A stretch of 64,000 nucleotides of DNA from Orbilia blumenaviensis (taxonomy: Eukaryota > Ascomycota > Orbiliomycetes > Orbiliales > Orbiliaceae): the NCBI GenBank assembly GCA_036872755.1, contig JAVHNS010000021.1, positions 1 to 64,000 of the forward strand, given 5' to 3'. Below the pieces are notes generated by a model. That model was not told the origin of the DNA and did no database searches. It saw only the letters and a list, made by a program, of their open reading frames with translations. Positions 32,278 through 43,139 of the stretch are shown here, one piece after another. Each line of letters opens with the position of its first letter. Within the stretch, counting starts at the first letter, position 1. The translations under genes and the position numbers were made by a program.

Positions 32278-32639
32278 AGTTAAATGAACTATTATTTTGC
32301 TCCCCTCGTAAACCACAACAACCATACGCGTTTCAATAAGCTTTAGACATGTTATTTCCATAATTTAAATCAGTTAGTTTATCGTCCCGCTTCCGCAAGA
32401 CGGATTAATTAAAAGTAGTTTATGAAATTTATTACTTGTCCCTTTTGACAGACATAGAATATTCAAAGTGGCGCATAATTAAATTATATAAATACTAATT
32501 TTTAGTTTTATAATTTATTTAAATTTATAAATAACAAAAATTTGGGCATTTTTAATTTATATTAATTTTCTGCTGATTGCTATGGAACGTTTTGTGAGCT
32601 AAGGTTAAATTTTTTATCTTGTATCTTCCAACAAAAATA
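32278..32639. other. Region 5' of the group II element
   Basis: Contains CCGTCTTGCGGAAGCGGGACG on the minus strand (about 32385-32405) and the second ATGCGCC copy near 32470. No gene recognised. Confidence 0.35.
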
Positions 32640-32711
32640 CAAGAGCACTCAGGTTTGAACTGAGAAACAAAAGGTTGAAGCTTTTTATTTTTCCTATTAA
32701 ATTATACTCTT
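32640..32711 (-). tRNA. trnW: tRNA-Trp(TCA)
   Basis: Acceptor AAGAGTA/TGCTCTT. Stem AAAAG/CTTTT with loop CTTCAAC gives TCA, which reads UGA and UGG. This supports translation table 4, as required by the coding sequences. Confidence 0.92.
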
Positions 32712-32728
32712 AAATTTTAATCTATTTA

Positions 32729-32807
32729 CAGAAAAGAGATGATTCGAACATCCATGTGTTTCCACAATATTTAGCAAATATTTTACCCTACCCATGGCTA
32801 CTTTTCT
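32729..32807 (-). tRNA. trnS: tRNA-Ser(GCT)
   Basis: Acceptor AGAAAAG/CTTTTCT. Stem AATAT/ATATT with loop TTGCTAA gives GCT. Variable arm GTGGAAACAC is long, as expected. Confidence 0.9.
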
Positions 32808-33125
32808 TTTAGCTTTTTTTTTTAAAAATATAACTAACATTGCTTATAAAAGGTAATATTTAAATTTTAAGTTTATTTTTAAGCAAAATTAATTTAGATT
32901 CATACTTAAATTTTATAAAATTTATATACCTTTATTAAAAATTTTAGATTATATAAATTTTAAACTATTTAATTCTATAATATAAACATTTATAAAATTA
33001 TTAATTTTTTACAAAATATAAAAATACAAATTCTTTAAAATATAGAAATTTAAAAATTTATAATTAAAAATATTTTTATTATACTTTTATAAAATAAATA
33101 TTAAATTATAAAGTACAATATTTCG
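32808..33125. other. A+T-rich spacer between trnS and trnD
   Basis: About 320 bases of almost pure A/T. Nothing seen. Confidence 0.5.
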
Positions 33126-33194
33126 AGTCAGACCGGATACGATCCGGCATCTCCATCCTCGACAAGGATAGCCTTTACCTATTAAGTTACTGAC
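33126..33194 (-). tRNA. trnD: tRNA-Asp(GTC)
   Basis: Stem TATCC/GGATG with loop TTGTCGA gives GTC. T arm CCGGATCGTATCCGG. The acceptor GTCAG pairs well; its inner two pairs are weak. Confidence 0.85.
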
Positions 33195-33372
33195 CCCCCC
33201 CTCCTCTAACGTTCCGCGCGATACTAAAATAAATTATGCAAAATAAATAAAAATAAAAATTAATTAAATTTTTATTAACCTTCGAAACTATTTAAAAATT
33301 TTTAAGGTTTATATAGTACATTTTTAGTAACTAAAATTGATTAACTTAAGTTACTTATATATTAAACTTTAA

Positions 33373-33443
33373 TGTGGCTAGCTGAAGTCGAATCAGCACA
33401 TCACAGGTGGAAGCTGAGCAGTCTACCATTAACATATAGCCAC
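33373..33443 (-). tRNA. trnG: tRNA-Gly(TCC)
   Basis: Acceptor GTGGCTA/TAGCCAC is perfect. Loop CTTCCAC gives TCC, with one mismatch in the anticodon stem. Confidence 0.87.
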
Positions 33444-33479
33444 TTTGGAGCTTAAACTAAGCTATGTAATAATATATTA

Positions 33480-33554
33480 TAGAGTTCTAGGGGGCTTGAA
33501 CCCCTAACCAAAAGATTAAAAGTCATTTGCTCTACCAATTGAGCTAAGAACTCC
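33480..33554 (-). tRNA. trnK: tRNA-Lys(TTT)
   Basis: Acceptor GGAGTTC/GAACTCT. Loop with CTTTTAA gives TTT. T arm AGGGGTTCAAGCCCCCT. Confidence 0.9.
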
Positions 33555-35150
33555 CTTTTCTTCTCCCCCCCCTTATTTAATATACTATTATTTATCCTTT
33601 AAATTATTTTTAAATTATATTTTAAAGGTTATTTTAAAGTTGTACTAAATATGGAGAAAGTAATTATAATTCGTCTAAATTATTTTATTTTTAATATTAA
33701 ATTTTATATAACCTCCTTATAATCTATATTTTTATTAATAAATTTTTTATTATATATTATTAAAAGTTGTATTTAATTTTCGTAACAAGCTATTATTAAT
33801 CATGAATTAATATTATAAATTATTAAAATTGAAAAAAATTTTTATAATTAATTTCAATAAATTTTATTTACCCCTGCTCGCTAAAAAATTTTTAATAAAA
33901 AAAATACACTTTATTCCATTGTATAAACCAATTAAATAATATAAACTTTTATTTTTAATCTTTATTTCATATCAATTTACATAAATTTTATTTTATAGTG
34001 TTTTTAACAAAAAATAAAAATTTATAATAACATATTCTAACTTTGGGTTTAAATACATAATTATCTAAAATTTATTTTTACAATACGGTTCCCTTCAGGG
34101 AACCTTTATTCTTCAATACACCCTCCGTTTTGTATCTAAGACTAACCTGTTCAACTAAAAATTTTTGCCTTATTTTGACAAACTTTAATTTTTATTTTTA
34201 CAAAAAAAATCAAAAATAAAAATTATAAAAAAAATTATTTAATTCTTATAAATGGACATCAAACTTAAAATTTAATTATTTTATTAACAAATTTAAAGTT
34301 AACTTACCTAAGCCTAATTTAGACAAATAATTAAATTATACTTTATCTTATTTACCAAATAGATACACAACCGTAAATATCTGCTTAATAAGACTTCTTA
34401 GAATTTTCTAACCTCGTCGTTGTTGTTCTTTCAACATTATTATTTTTATCACTTTTCAATATTATTATTTTCATTACATATTTTTTCAACTGTTTTCTCT
34501 TTTTTTGTAATTTAATAGTTTTTCTTTAAAGTAAATTTTCCAACTTTTTCAATACAATTTATTGAAATGGGTTTTTGAATTGCTTCAGCTTTTTCAATTA
34601 CTGCTTATTCAACCCCTTTTCAAAGTTTTTCTCATTTTTTTTACCTTTTAAATTTTTAAAATTTCAATTATTGTTCCAAACTCTTTCATTACAACGCTTT
34701 TTACACCGAGGTTTGCTTTGATCCCGCTTTTTAACGGTTACTTCAAGAGTTTTCTACGGTTTTTGTGATTTACTTTTAAATTGTTCGTATCATCTTTCAT
34801 AAGCATCATTCTTTTACGTTTTATTTTCTTCAATATATTTTTAATAAAGTTATAATTTTTTTTCTAATCGTTTTTTTTAATTTTCCGGTTATTATTTTTA
34901 TATATCCGTTAACCTAGGATTTAAATTTATTATTTTTATTTAGTATAAATTTTTATTATTTTGTTATTGATTTTATTTTTACATCTTTATTTAAAAGATA
35001 GTATTGTTTTGACACCTGCTTTAATTGGTTATCTTTTTATATATTTACTTTATAAAATATTTAAAATAATTTTATAAAAAACTATTCCTTTTATTCTTCT
35101 TAGAACACTTTTTATACAATAACTTTTCATGAAAAATAATAATAAAAATC
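33555..35150. other. Long spacer with hairpin at 34087-34104
   Basis: GGTTCCC-TTCA-GGGAACC is a perfect hairpin. From about 34390 to 34900 the plus strand is pyrimidine-rich with repeated TTTTCAA words. That may be low-complexity DNA or the worn N-terminal part of the ORF island downstream. No gene can be supported. Confidence 0.45.
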
Positions 35151-38100
35151 ATTCTACACTGAACGTTTCTATCCCCCCCCCTTCTCAATTCACAATCTGA
35201 TTTAATTAAAAATACTGACGTTTCTCCCGTTACTAATTCATACCTTTATTATTTAGGCGTTAATTATCCACAAACCGATTATTCTCTTATTGACACTATT
35301 AATATTAACTTTGATAATAACTCAGTTATTAAATATTTCAATCATAATTTTAATTACTCGGCGGATTATTTGCTTAGGATATTAATCCTGATGATCCAGT
35401 TGATAAACTGAATGTTAATAATTATAATTTTGTAAAAACTATTAATTATAAACCAACTTATATTAAAAATAAATTGTCTACTATCCATTAAGATATAAAA
35501 AAATTTTTTAAGAACTTTTATTAAAATAATTATAGTATATTAATAAAATTTTAAATAATGCAAATCAGAACAAGGATGAATATCTTATTATTTTCTTTAT
35601 GGAAAAAAATATTAATAAAGATTATACATTTAATAATATTATTTATTAAGGAAAAGGATTATTCAATAAAATATTTAATGTTAATAATATTTCTAATTCA
35701 TTACCATTATCATAATCAGCTTTTAAACACAAAAAAATATTTTTATTCAAAAAATATTTTTTATTGTTTAGATGTAAATATAAAAATTCATATAAACAAT
35801 ACTTCTAATTTTCATTCTAAATTATCAAATTCTAAGTACAATAAATATAATTGAAATGATTTTACTTACCCTTTCCCCCCCCCAATAGTTAGATTTGCTA
35901 TAAATATAATTTGAAAATATGTAAAAAAATAATTTTATAAAATTTGGGGGGGGGGGTAAACCAAAAATAAAAATATTTTTTATATACGGTTATAGAGAGA
36001 TAGTCCATTTTGTAAATCGATTAAATATCGATAAATATCGGTACGGAGGGAGCAAGCTATTGTTAAATGATGGTTTTGTTCTTATTTTAATAGTATTACT
36101 AATTAAATATTATTTTTAATATAAAAAAGGTTTATTATTAACGTGGTGATTATTTATATTCTATAGTTTTTATCTAGTTTATTATACATCAATTTTTAAC
36201 TAGTATTGTATTAGATATTTATAATTTATGATAAAAACTTTAAATAATATTAAGAAAATTTATTCTATTAATAATTATATTGATTGATCTTATATTAAAA
36301 AAAAATAAATATTAGAGCTTATTCTAATAAACCTATTGATAATATTTCATTTACTTCTGATGTTTTTTATTTAGGTTTATTTGAAGATTTTAATAATATA
36401 AATTTATTTGAAAAACGAGCTGAATTAAATAAGCTTTATCCTCATGCTTTTGTTAAATTTTTCTTTATGGAATTAAGGATTAGAGTTACAAATGAGTTGA
36501 TTTATAATGGATTTATTGACATTTCGATTTAGATGTTATTAAAAAAGTATGATTTTATAAAATTAAATAATACTTTAGAAAATAGTTATAATTATTCAAA
36601 TAATGAGAATTTATTTGATATGTATAATATTATTTATTGAACTTCTATATCTTCTGCTGTTTGTTGAAATAAATCTAATGATGTTAAGATTAAAGAAAAA
36701 ATTTATAAAGATTTATTGAATTCAATTACATCTATTAATACGGGAAATAAGAATAATAATAATATCAATTTTAAATCTAATATTTATTTAGTTTATCATA
36801 TTACTTTTGATTATGATGATTTATTAATAAAAGGTTAATTATTAATTAGCTTTAATATTAAAAAATTTTTTTTTAGAAATTAATCTAGTGTTTCTATATT
36901 AAGAAATTTAAGCTAGTATTGTATTTATATTATGTTGTTTCATGTTTAGATGTGTTTATTCAAAAAATAAATATTATTTGTTGGGTTATGTTGGGAATAA
37001 GGGAGGGGGGGGGGGTGAAGGGTGAAGTAGGTTTAATTCTAAGACAAATTGTATATTAAATAATAGCATTTCTATTAGATATTTTTCTGTAAATATTAAT
37101 AATAAAAATGAAGATTTTGAAGTAATTAATAAAAAAATTGAAAAAAAAATTTTTTTTTATTCTCATGAAGGGGAATTATTTAAAGAAATGAAAAATTTAT
37201 TGGAAAACAATCCTTTAAATATAAGTACTCAGAAAAAAATTTGAATTAGCTTTGTTTGATAATGGTAATATTGGATTATCTGAGAATAATAAGATTTATG
37301 AAATAATAGGTAGAATTGATGATGAATTAAATAATGTATTTATTAATAGTTAAGTTAAATTCTTTGATTTAATAGATAATTTTAAAAATAGAGGTTTATA
37401 TTATAAATATAAAGGAAAAAAGATAAAAACAACAAAAAATCTTGTAGCTTTTTATTTAAGTTAAATATTAGAACATGTAAAACTAGATATTATAGTAAGA
37501 AAACATGGGAAAATATATTGTTGTTATGAATAATTGAAATGATCAAAATATTGTTAATACTGGTGATGCTTTTACTGATTTAGGTAATGGGATATTAAAC
37601 TATTATTTTTATGAATTATATTTAATTGAAAAAAAAAGATTAAAGGAATCTAAGGAGGATTACAATATAAATAATGAGTTTGAAAATCATTATTATAATA
37701 TGTGGAAATGGAGACAAGAAAATAAAGAATTATTAGAAAAATATAACAATGTAATTATACATAATATTGGATCGCAAATTGTTGATTGGTTTAAAGAAAT
37801 AAATTTATTAGAATTAAGTGTTAAGGATTATTTAAATGAATTAAATAAACATATTAGTGTTGTAGTTCCTACATCAAAAATAAAAAAGATTTTAAAAATA
37901 AAATCATTTTCAGTTTTATTTTATTTATATACCGTTCTCTCCTAATGTTTTTTATTCTGTTAATGCTTATTTTTCACTTTCATTAAACGGTGAAACATTA
38001 AAAGTTATTCCTGCTCACTCGCGTTTTGAGTTTGGTTTTTATTTTGAGGAATCAGATGATTTTAAAATTGATTTTAAAAAATTAATAGAAATAATAATTG

Positions 38101-38390
38101 GAACTATCTCTGAGAATATTGATTTACATGTTGCAGATCCTGATGCTAAATATCCTATTACAATTTGTTATTCAAAGTTTTTTGATAATAAAATTCTTTA
38201 CCTTAGCTCATCTTTTGATATAGTTAATGAAAAAAAACTAAATCAAGTATCAAAGATTAATAAAATAGGAGAGATTTCTACTGAAATAGTAAATGATATC
38301 ATTAAACATCAAAAAAGAGATGTTAAATTTGTAATATTAACTAATATTAATGATAGTGATGATCATACTGAATTCGATTGTTAATAGTAA
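35150..38390 (+). pseudogene. Plus-strand ORF island, possibly plasmid polymerase remnants
   Basis: The only large plus-strand coding-like region. Pieces: 35180-35490 (SYLYYLGVNYPQTDYSLID, then DINPDDPVDKLNVNNYNF after a shift). 36310-36840 (DVFYLGLFEDFNNINLFEKR). 37530-37900 with TGA as Trp (NTGDAFTDLGNGILNYYFYE, MWKWRQENKELLEKYN, IIHNIGSQIVDWFKEINLLE). 37950-38385 (LKVIPAHSRFEFGFYFEES, ENIDLHVADPDAKYPITI, KRDVKFVILTNINDSD, stop). Frames are broken in many places and G runs occur at 35945 and 37005. The third piece recalls the N-terminal part of phage-type RNA polymerases carried by linear mitochondrial plasmids. I could not find their catalytic motifs, so the family is uncertain. Confidence 0.4.
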
Positions 38391-38629
38391 TTGACTATAA
38401 TACATAGTGTGTTAACTCAAACAACGTATTTTATTTAATATATTTAATATATGATATTTAAGATTGTTGTTTACTCAATTGATAGGATCTTCAAATATTA
38501 TCTTCTAAAAAAAAGTTTTTCTTAATTTATTTTTTAAATTTTAGATATATTATATCTAATATTATAAAATATTTCAAACTAATTTTGAATATTTAATCCA
38601 CTTGTTGGTTTTTATGAATATTCTTTATT

Positions 38630-38960
38630 TTACCTTTTATCTATGTAATATTGTTCTCTTTTTATTATAGAATTTTTAGCACAATACTCGATAATCTCCA
38701 AATCAAATTTATCGTAACCATATTTTAATAATGCTTTATATATAATACTATTATGTTTAAGTAATTCTTTCGCTAAATAACTAGGAGATAAATAATCCTT
38801 AAACCTTTTAGATAAACCTATAGCACTCCCAACATATGTTTTATTTAATTTTTATGTTTTCATATATAAATTCCCTATTTCTTAGCATTTTTCGTAAAAA
38901 TTAATGATCTATTTTTCTTTACATCATTATATATTTTACAGATATTATAATAATTTTCGC
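38630..38960 (-). pseudogene. GIY-YIG endonuclease remnant
   Basis: Reads GIYMWKHK, NKTYVGSAIGLSKRFKDYLS and then IIYKALLKYGYDKFDLEIIE and KREQYYIDK. These are the GIY, YIG (here YVG) and Glu-containing blocks of the nuclease domain, including the catalytic Arg (SKRF) and Glu. A stop lies before GIY and the C-terminal DNA-binding part is missing. It follows directly after a copy of the duplicated unknown ORF (39020-39230). Confidence 0.7.
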
Positions 38961-39019
38961 CTACAGGCGAATTTAATATAATTAAATAAACAACATTCAG
39001 ATCAAAAAATAAAAATAAA

Positions 39020-39400
39020 GATTAATACCTAGAGGATTACCTAATGATACCCAACTAAAGAAAGATTCGATAAATGTATATGCTATATAGGTTACTACCA
39101 CACTGAACAAAAGCAGAGATATCTTTTCATTCATTCAATGAATGAATGATTTAACATTAAATTTAAATATTTTTTTTCATATTTTCTGATACGTTTTTTA
39201 TAAAATTATAGGTTTAACTACAATTTAATAAGTGCAAAAATTGTTTGGTAAGTTTTCATTAACTTATATTATTTCCTTCCCTCAAAAGATAATTTTCAAC
39301 AGATAATTGAAAATTATAACAAATAATTGGAAGGGGGGGGGGTGTCTTGTTAATAATTTATCATTCCCGTGCAACTTCCCTATTTAATTTGTCTTATTCT
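39020..39400 (-). repeat. Diverged copy of the rns 3' flank and an unknown ORF
   Basis: 39340-39385 repeats the last bases of rns (GGAAGTTGCACGGG) and its flank up to ACAAGACACCCC, as at 41300-41345. Then, in the same order, comes a frame with NVSENMKKN, FNVKSFIHWMNEKISLLLF and VVVTYIAYTFIESFFSWV. It is homologous to NVSEKMKKF, NIKSSFFKW and NESLLLF at 41010-40770. So a segment of about 500 bases was duplicated and has diverged. The encoded protein has a hydrophobic stretch and is unknown. Confidence 0.6.
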
Positions 39401-39799
39401 TAGTAATTAACTTTAGAAAGGTTGACTTTTTATATTTATTTTTCATAAACAACAGACCATAACTTAAGCTAATATATTAATTTATTAGCCAACTTCCATT
39501 TAGTCGTTGAACTGCACTCCATATTTTAGGAGCTTGGCTACGATTTGACTATTTTTTCAGCATTTCAAGAATTATTACCATATAACAAATTATTATTTGT
39601 TACATTATTAACCTTATTTAATAATTTGATATCTTGAATTTAAAGGCGTTGCCGCAATTTAAAAGTTTTGCTTGAATTTTCATCAAACTAGCATTGATTT
39701 AACAATACTTTTAGTAGCTTAAAAAATAATTACCTGATCATCTATAATTAACAATACGAACCTTCTTTATTTTCCTGTATTTTTCGCTTCAATATTTAT

Positions 39800-40725
39800 T
39801 TTCTTTTTAAATTCATACCATTTATAATTTTTTCAATCTTTTCAAATCCTTCAGATGTTAAATGTACTTTTTATTTAACCATTGTCATAACAACACAAAA
39901 ATCTTAAAAATTAAGTTTTTTAATTCCATGTAAAGAATATTTATTAAAAATTGGTATAATTTTTTCATCAATATCTTCAAACTTAGTTACCTAAACTGTG
40001 TATATTTTGTATTACTATTTATTGTACCACAATTTAAATATTTTAAGAACAATGGAAAAGAAAAAAGATACTCAGTTAATACTTTTTTCAGTCTCAGCTT
40101 TTTTGGTTAGAATATAGAATGAACCTTCTCCAGTTGTAAAACCAGCAAGTCAATTAGCATATTTAATTTATTGATTAATTACTATAGGTCTTTCAATAGG
40201 TATAAAATTTGGAAAATTTTTTTTCAATTTATCAGACAATCCTTTATTCATAGAAGCTTTTATATTAATTAATTTTTCTATTCCTTCATTTTTAAGATGT
40301 TCACCTTTATTAATTCAACTGCAGATTTAAAAAGAAGAAAATCTGCTTGTTTTTGCGTAATCAGAGAATTATTCTCAAAAAAAGGAATAATAATATTTGA
40401 TAAATCTTTAATAGAATTTACGTAAAATGTTATAACATTATTACTTAAATCATTCTTGATTTTTCCAACTTTAAAATAAGAATGTATATTTTTAATTAAA
40501 TCATGATCTTTATTACTTAAAGATATAGAAAATGTCGGATGAACTGAAAAAATTTCTATCTATCTTATTTAATAAACAACGAGTTGTTTTTCTTTCCCTA
40601 TTGTCTTTAGTTATTGAGATAGTAAACGTACCCTCAGCATCTGTGAATCCTGTTATAAATAAAGGATCGAGCGCAGCCAAAGGCTGCGTATGATACGTAG
40701 CGCACGCTGAGTGTGCGCTCAAATT
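39800..40725 (-). pseudogene. LAGLIDADG endonuclease remnant downstream of rns
   Basis: Motif 1 LFITGFTDAEGTFTISI near 40660 and motif 2 NWLAGFTTGEGSFYIL near 40140 both keep their acidic residues. Linkers HLKNEGIEKLINIKASMN and HLTSEGFEKIEKIINGMN are present. At least four stops or shifts lie between and after them. A G+C insert at 40672-40718 (two hairpins: CGCAGCCAAAGGCTGCG and GCGCACGCTGAGTGTGCGC) is read within the N-terminal part. The frame runs on from the unknown ORF at 41010-40770. Confidence 0.7.
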
Positions 40726-40769
40726 TAAATCAACGCGAAGCGCTGAAATATCATTATCTATTTTGATTG

Positions 40770-41010
40770 GTATTATAAATTTTAAATATACGCCTACGAG
40801 CGATGTATTTCATATAACCAAATCAACATTATAAAAAAAAATTAGAATAAAAAGTACAACCAATGAACTGACGCCTACTATAAATACCTTATTTAAGTTC
40901 CAAAACTTAGAATATGTTGCATGCACTATGTCAAATAAAAGCAGAGATTCGTTTCATTTAAAAAACGAAGATTTAATATTTAATTTAATAAATTTTTTCA
41001 TTTTTTCTGA
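40770..41010 (-). CDS. Unknown membrane-like ORF beside the rns 3' end
   Basis: A table-4 frame reads FTENVSEKMKKFIKLNIKSS, then FFKWNESLLLF, then a hydrophobic segment MVGVSSLVVLFILIFFYNV, and continues into the LAGLIDADG remnant. One predicted membrane span; no start assigned. A diverged copy is at 39020-39230, so the unit was mobile or duplicated along with the rns 3' flank. No family recognised; it may be a captured gene end fused to an endonuclease. Confidence 0.35.
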
Positions 41011-41077
41011 TACATTTTCAGTAAAATTACAGGTTATATTTAATAACGTCACTCAAAGAGTGGCGCTGGGACGCATC

Positions 41078-41097
41078 GCGCGTGCAAAAGCACGCGC
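41078..41097. repeat. G+C hairpin
   Basis: GCGCGTGC-AAAA-GCACGCGC, a perfect 8-bp stem with an A4 loop, between the unknown ORF and the rns 3' end. Confidence 0.85.
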
Positions 41098-41689
41098 GCA
41101 ACTACAACAGAATTAATAGGATTAAGAATTAAAAATTGGTTAAGTATTCATTACTAATATATTGCGTAATATAATTAATTATACTATTCGCCAAAAATAA
41201 TTTCTAAAAACCCTAATTTTTTAACAAAATTATACCCCTCCAATTATAATTTTTAACAGATAATTCCAATTATAACAGAAAACTCCAATTATAACAGAAA
41301 ATTGGAGGGGGGGTGTCTTGTTAATAATTTATCATACCCGTGCAACTTCCGCTACACGAACCATATTTCGACTTAACACTAATCAAAGCTGTGCATACGA
41401 AGAAAGATTCTCAAATGCCATAAGCCCAGTTGCTTATACTTTTTATTTGAATCCCCCAAACTTATTGCACTCACAATTTTCAGCGCCTGACGAGTGGTTA
41501 GTACCAATCTGAGATAAGATTCACCGTGCCATTGTGATACACGATTACTAGTAATTTCTTTTTCATGTAGTCGAATTTCAGACTACAATCCATTTTTTTT
41601 TGTTTCCTTTTTTTGTAGGATTAGCTAAAACTCACATTTTTGCATCCCTTTGTCAAGGCATATGTGGCACGTCTATCATGCTCGTTAGA

Positions 41690-43139
41690 TTTAACACTTA
41701 CAAATTAAAAATATTTATCACTTTCTATCTAAATTCATACCTTCAACTATTTTTATTATTTTATTTAAACCATTTTCATTTAAATGCTCTTTATTTTTAA
41801 CTAACTCTGCTACTTTTTTAAAATCTTCAAAATCCAAACTTTTAATACCTATTATTGGATATTTAATAAAAAATGGTATAATTTTATTTTCAATATCAAA
41901 ATTATTTTTAATTTGAAGTAATGAAGTATTTTTATTATCATACACAGAAATTAATTTTTTATTTGTCTTTAAATTAGTATTAAAATCATTTAAATAATTT
42001 CCCATACCTATCAGCATATCTTTATCCCTAATATGTAAACAAGTTCCGAAAATTAATCTTACTCTTTTACCTACTTTATTAGTACTTTTTTCTATAGAAA
42101 CAATAAATGATGAATCACCAGTAACAAATCCAGATATTCAAAAAGGATTTGGTATACCGTTAAATTTATATTCAGGTCTTTCTATTGGTACTATATTAGG
42201 AAAAGCAATTTTTAACTCTTCAGATAATCCCTTATTTAAATAATATTTTAAAGATAAAATTTTTTCTAGACCAGCTTGAGTTAAATGTTCTTTTTGTTTA
42301 ATTAAATAATAACATTCTTCAAACAATAAAAAATCAGAGTACTTAGCACCTACTAAAGGATAGTTTTTAAAATGATCAATAATAACTTGTAACTCTTCCA
42401 TTGTATCAACTTTAAAAAGAACTGTGCTTTCACTATTTTTTCTAACCTTACCCACACCTAAAGTTTTTTGTATTAATTCCAATAATGGTAAATCTTTAAT
42501 GTGGACATGAATAGAAAAATTAGCTTGAACTCTTCAATTTAACTTGTTATCCTGATTTTTATAAATAAGTATTATAAAAGAACATTCAGCGTCTGAAAAA
42601 CCCGTAATAAATCAAGGGTTTAAATTTATTCCATTTGTTATAGTAGAATAATAGGATTTTTTATTTCTTAGTTGATTAGTAGAATAATAGAATTTTCTAT
42701 TTTCTATTTTGATTGGTAAAACAATAGATTCTCTATCTTTAATTTGATTAGTAGAATAATAGGATTTTCTATTTTCTATTTGGTTAGTAAAATGTCTAAC
42801 TTTATTATTTTTTTCAAAATACATTAGGATATACCTTAAATTTATCAGATTAATAAATTTTAAACCATCTATCCGTTGTTCTTTTACAATCGAGTAACGG
42901 TCCAGAATTACTTTGCTTTCGCTGATTGTTTTAGATCCGTGGTTACCCATATTATTTTCATAAATCTTATGGTTTCTTGCCTTATCTGAATAGTTAATTC
43001 AGCCACTTAATCCTTTTACTTTTAAGCTTGGCACCATAAACTTTAGGGATTTCCCGGAGTTTGATACTATATCAGGCCTTTTAAAAAATGTTTTTTTAAA
43101 ACACATAAGAGCCCATAACATTAACTTTTTTACGATAGA
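41690..43139 (-). mobile_element. Group I intron in rns
   Basis: Inserted after CATGGCCCTT and before the GACGTGCCACAT segment. Core on the minus strand at 43075-42880: AAACTCCGGGAAATCCC (P), AGGATTAAGTGGC (Q), CACGGATCTAAAACAATC (R area) and AAAGAACAACGGATAGAT. This signature (CGGATCTAAA ... AAGAACAACG) is shared with all atp9 and nad4 introns here, so they form one subclass. Exact splice sites were not fixed. Confidence 0.8.
41718..42950 (-). CDS. LAGLIDADG homing endonuclease in rns intron, intact
   Basis: 410 residues from the ATG at 42950 to TAA at 41720-41718, open with TGA as Trp. Motifs: WFITGFSDAECSF (about residue 115) and FWISGFVTGDSSFIVSI (about 275). Linkers HLTQAGLEKILSLKYYLN and HLNENGLNKIIKIVEGMN. 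The first 30 residues are translated from the intron core itself (GNHGSKTISESK comes from the R-region sequence). The section between the core and motif 1 repeats variants of YYSTNQIENRK four times, an internal tandem repeat of about 36 bases (42640-42790). The second motif has GD in place of DG-type spacing, so activity is uncertain. Confidence 0.88.
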
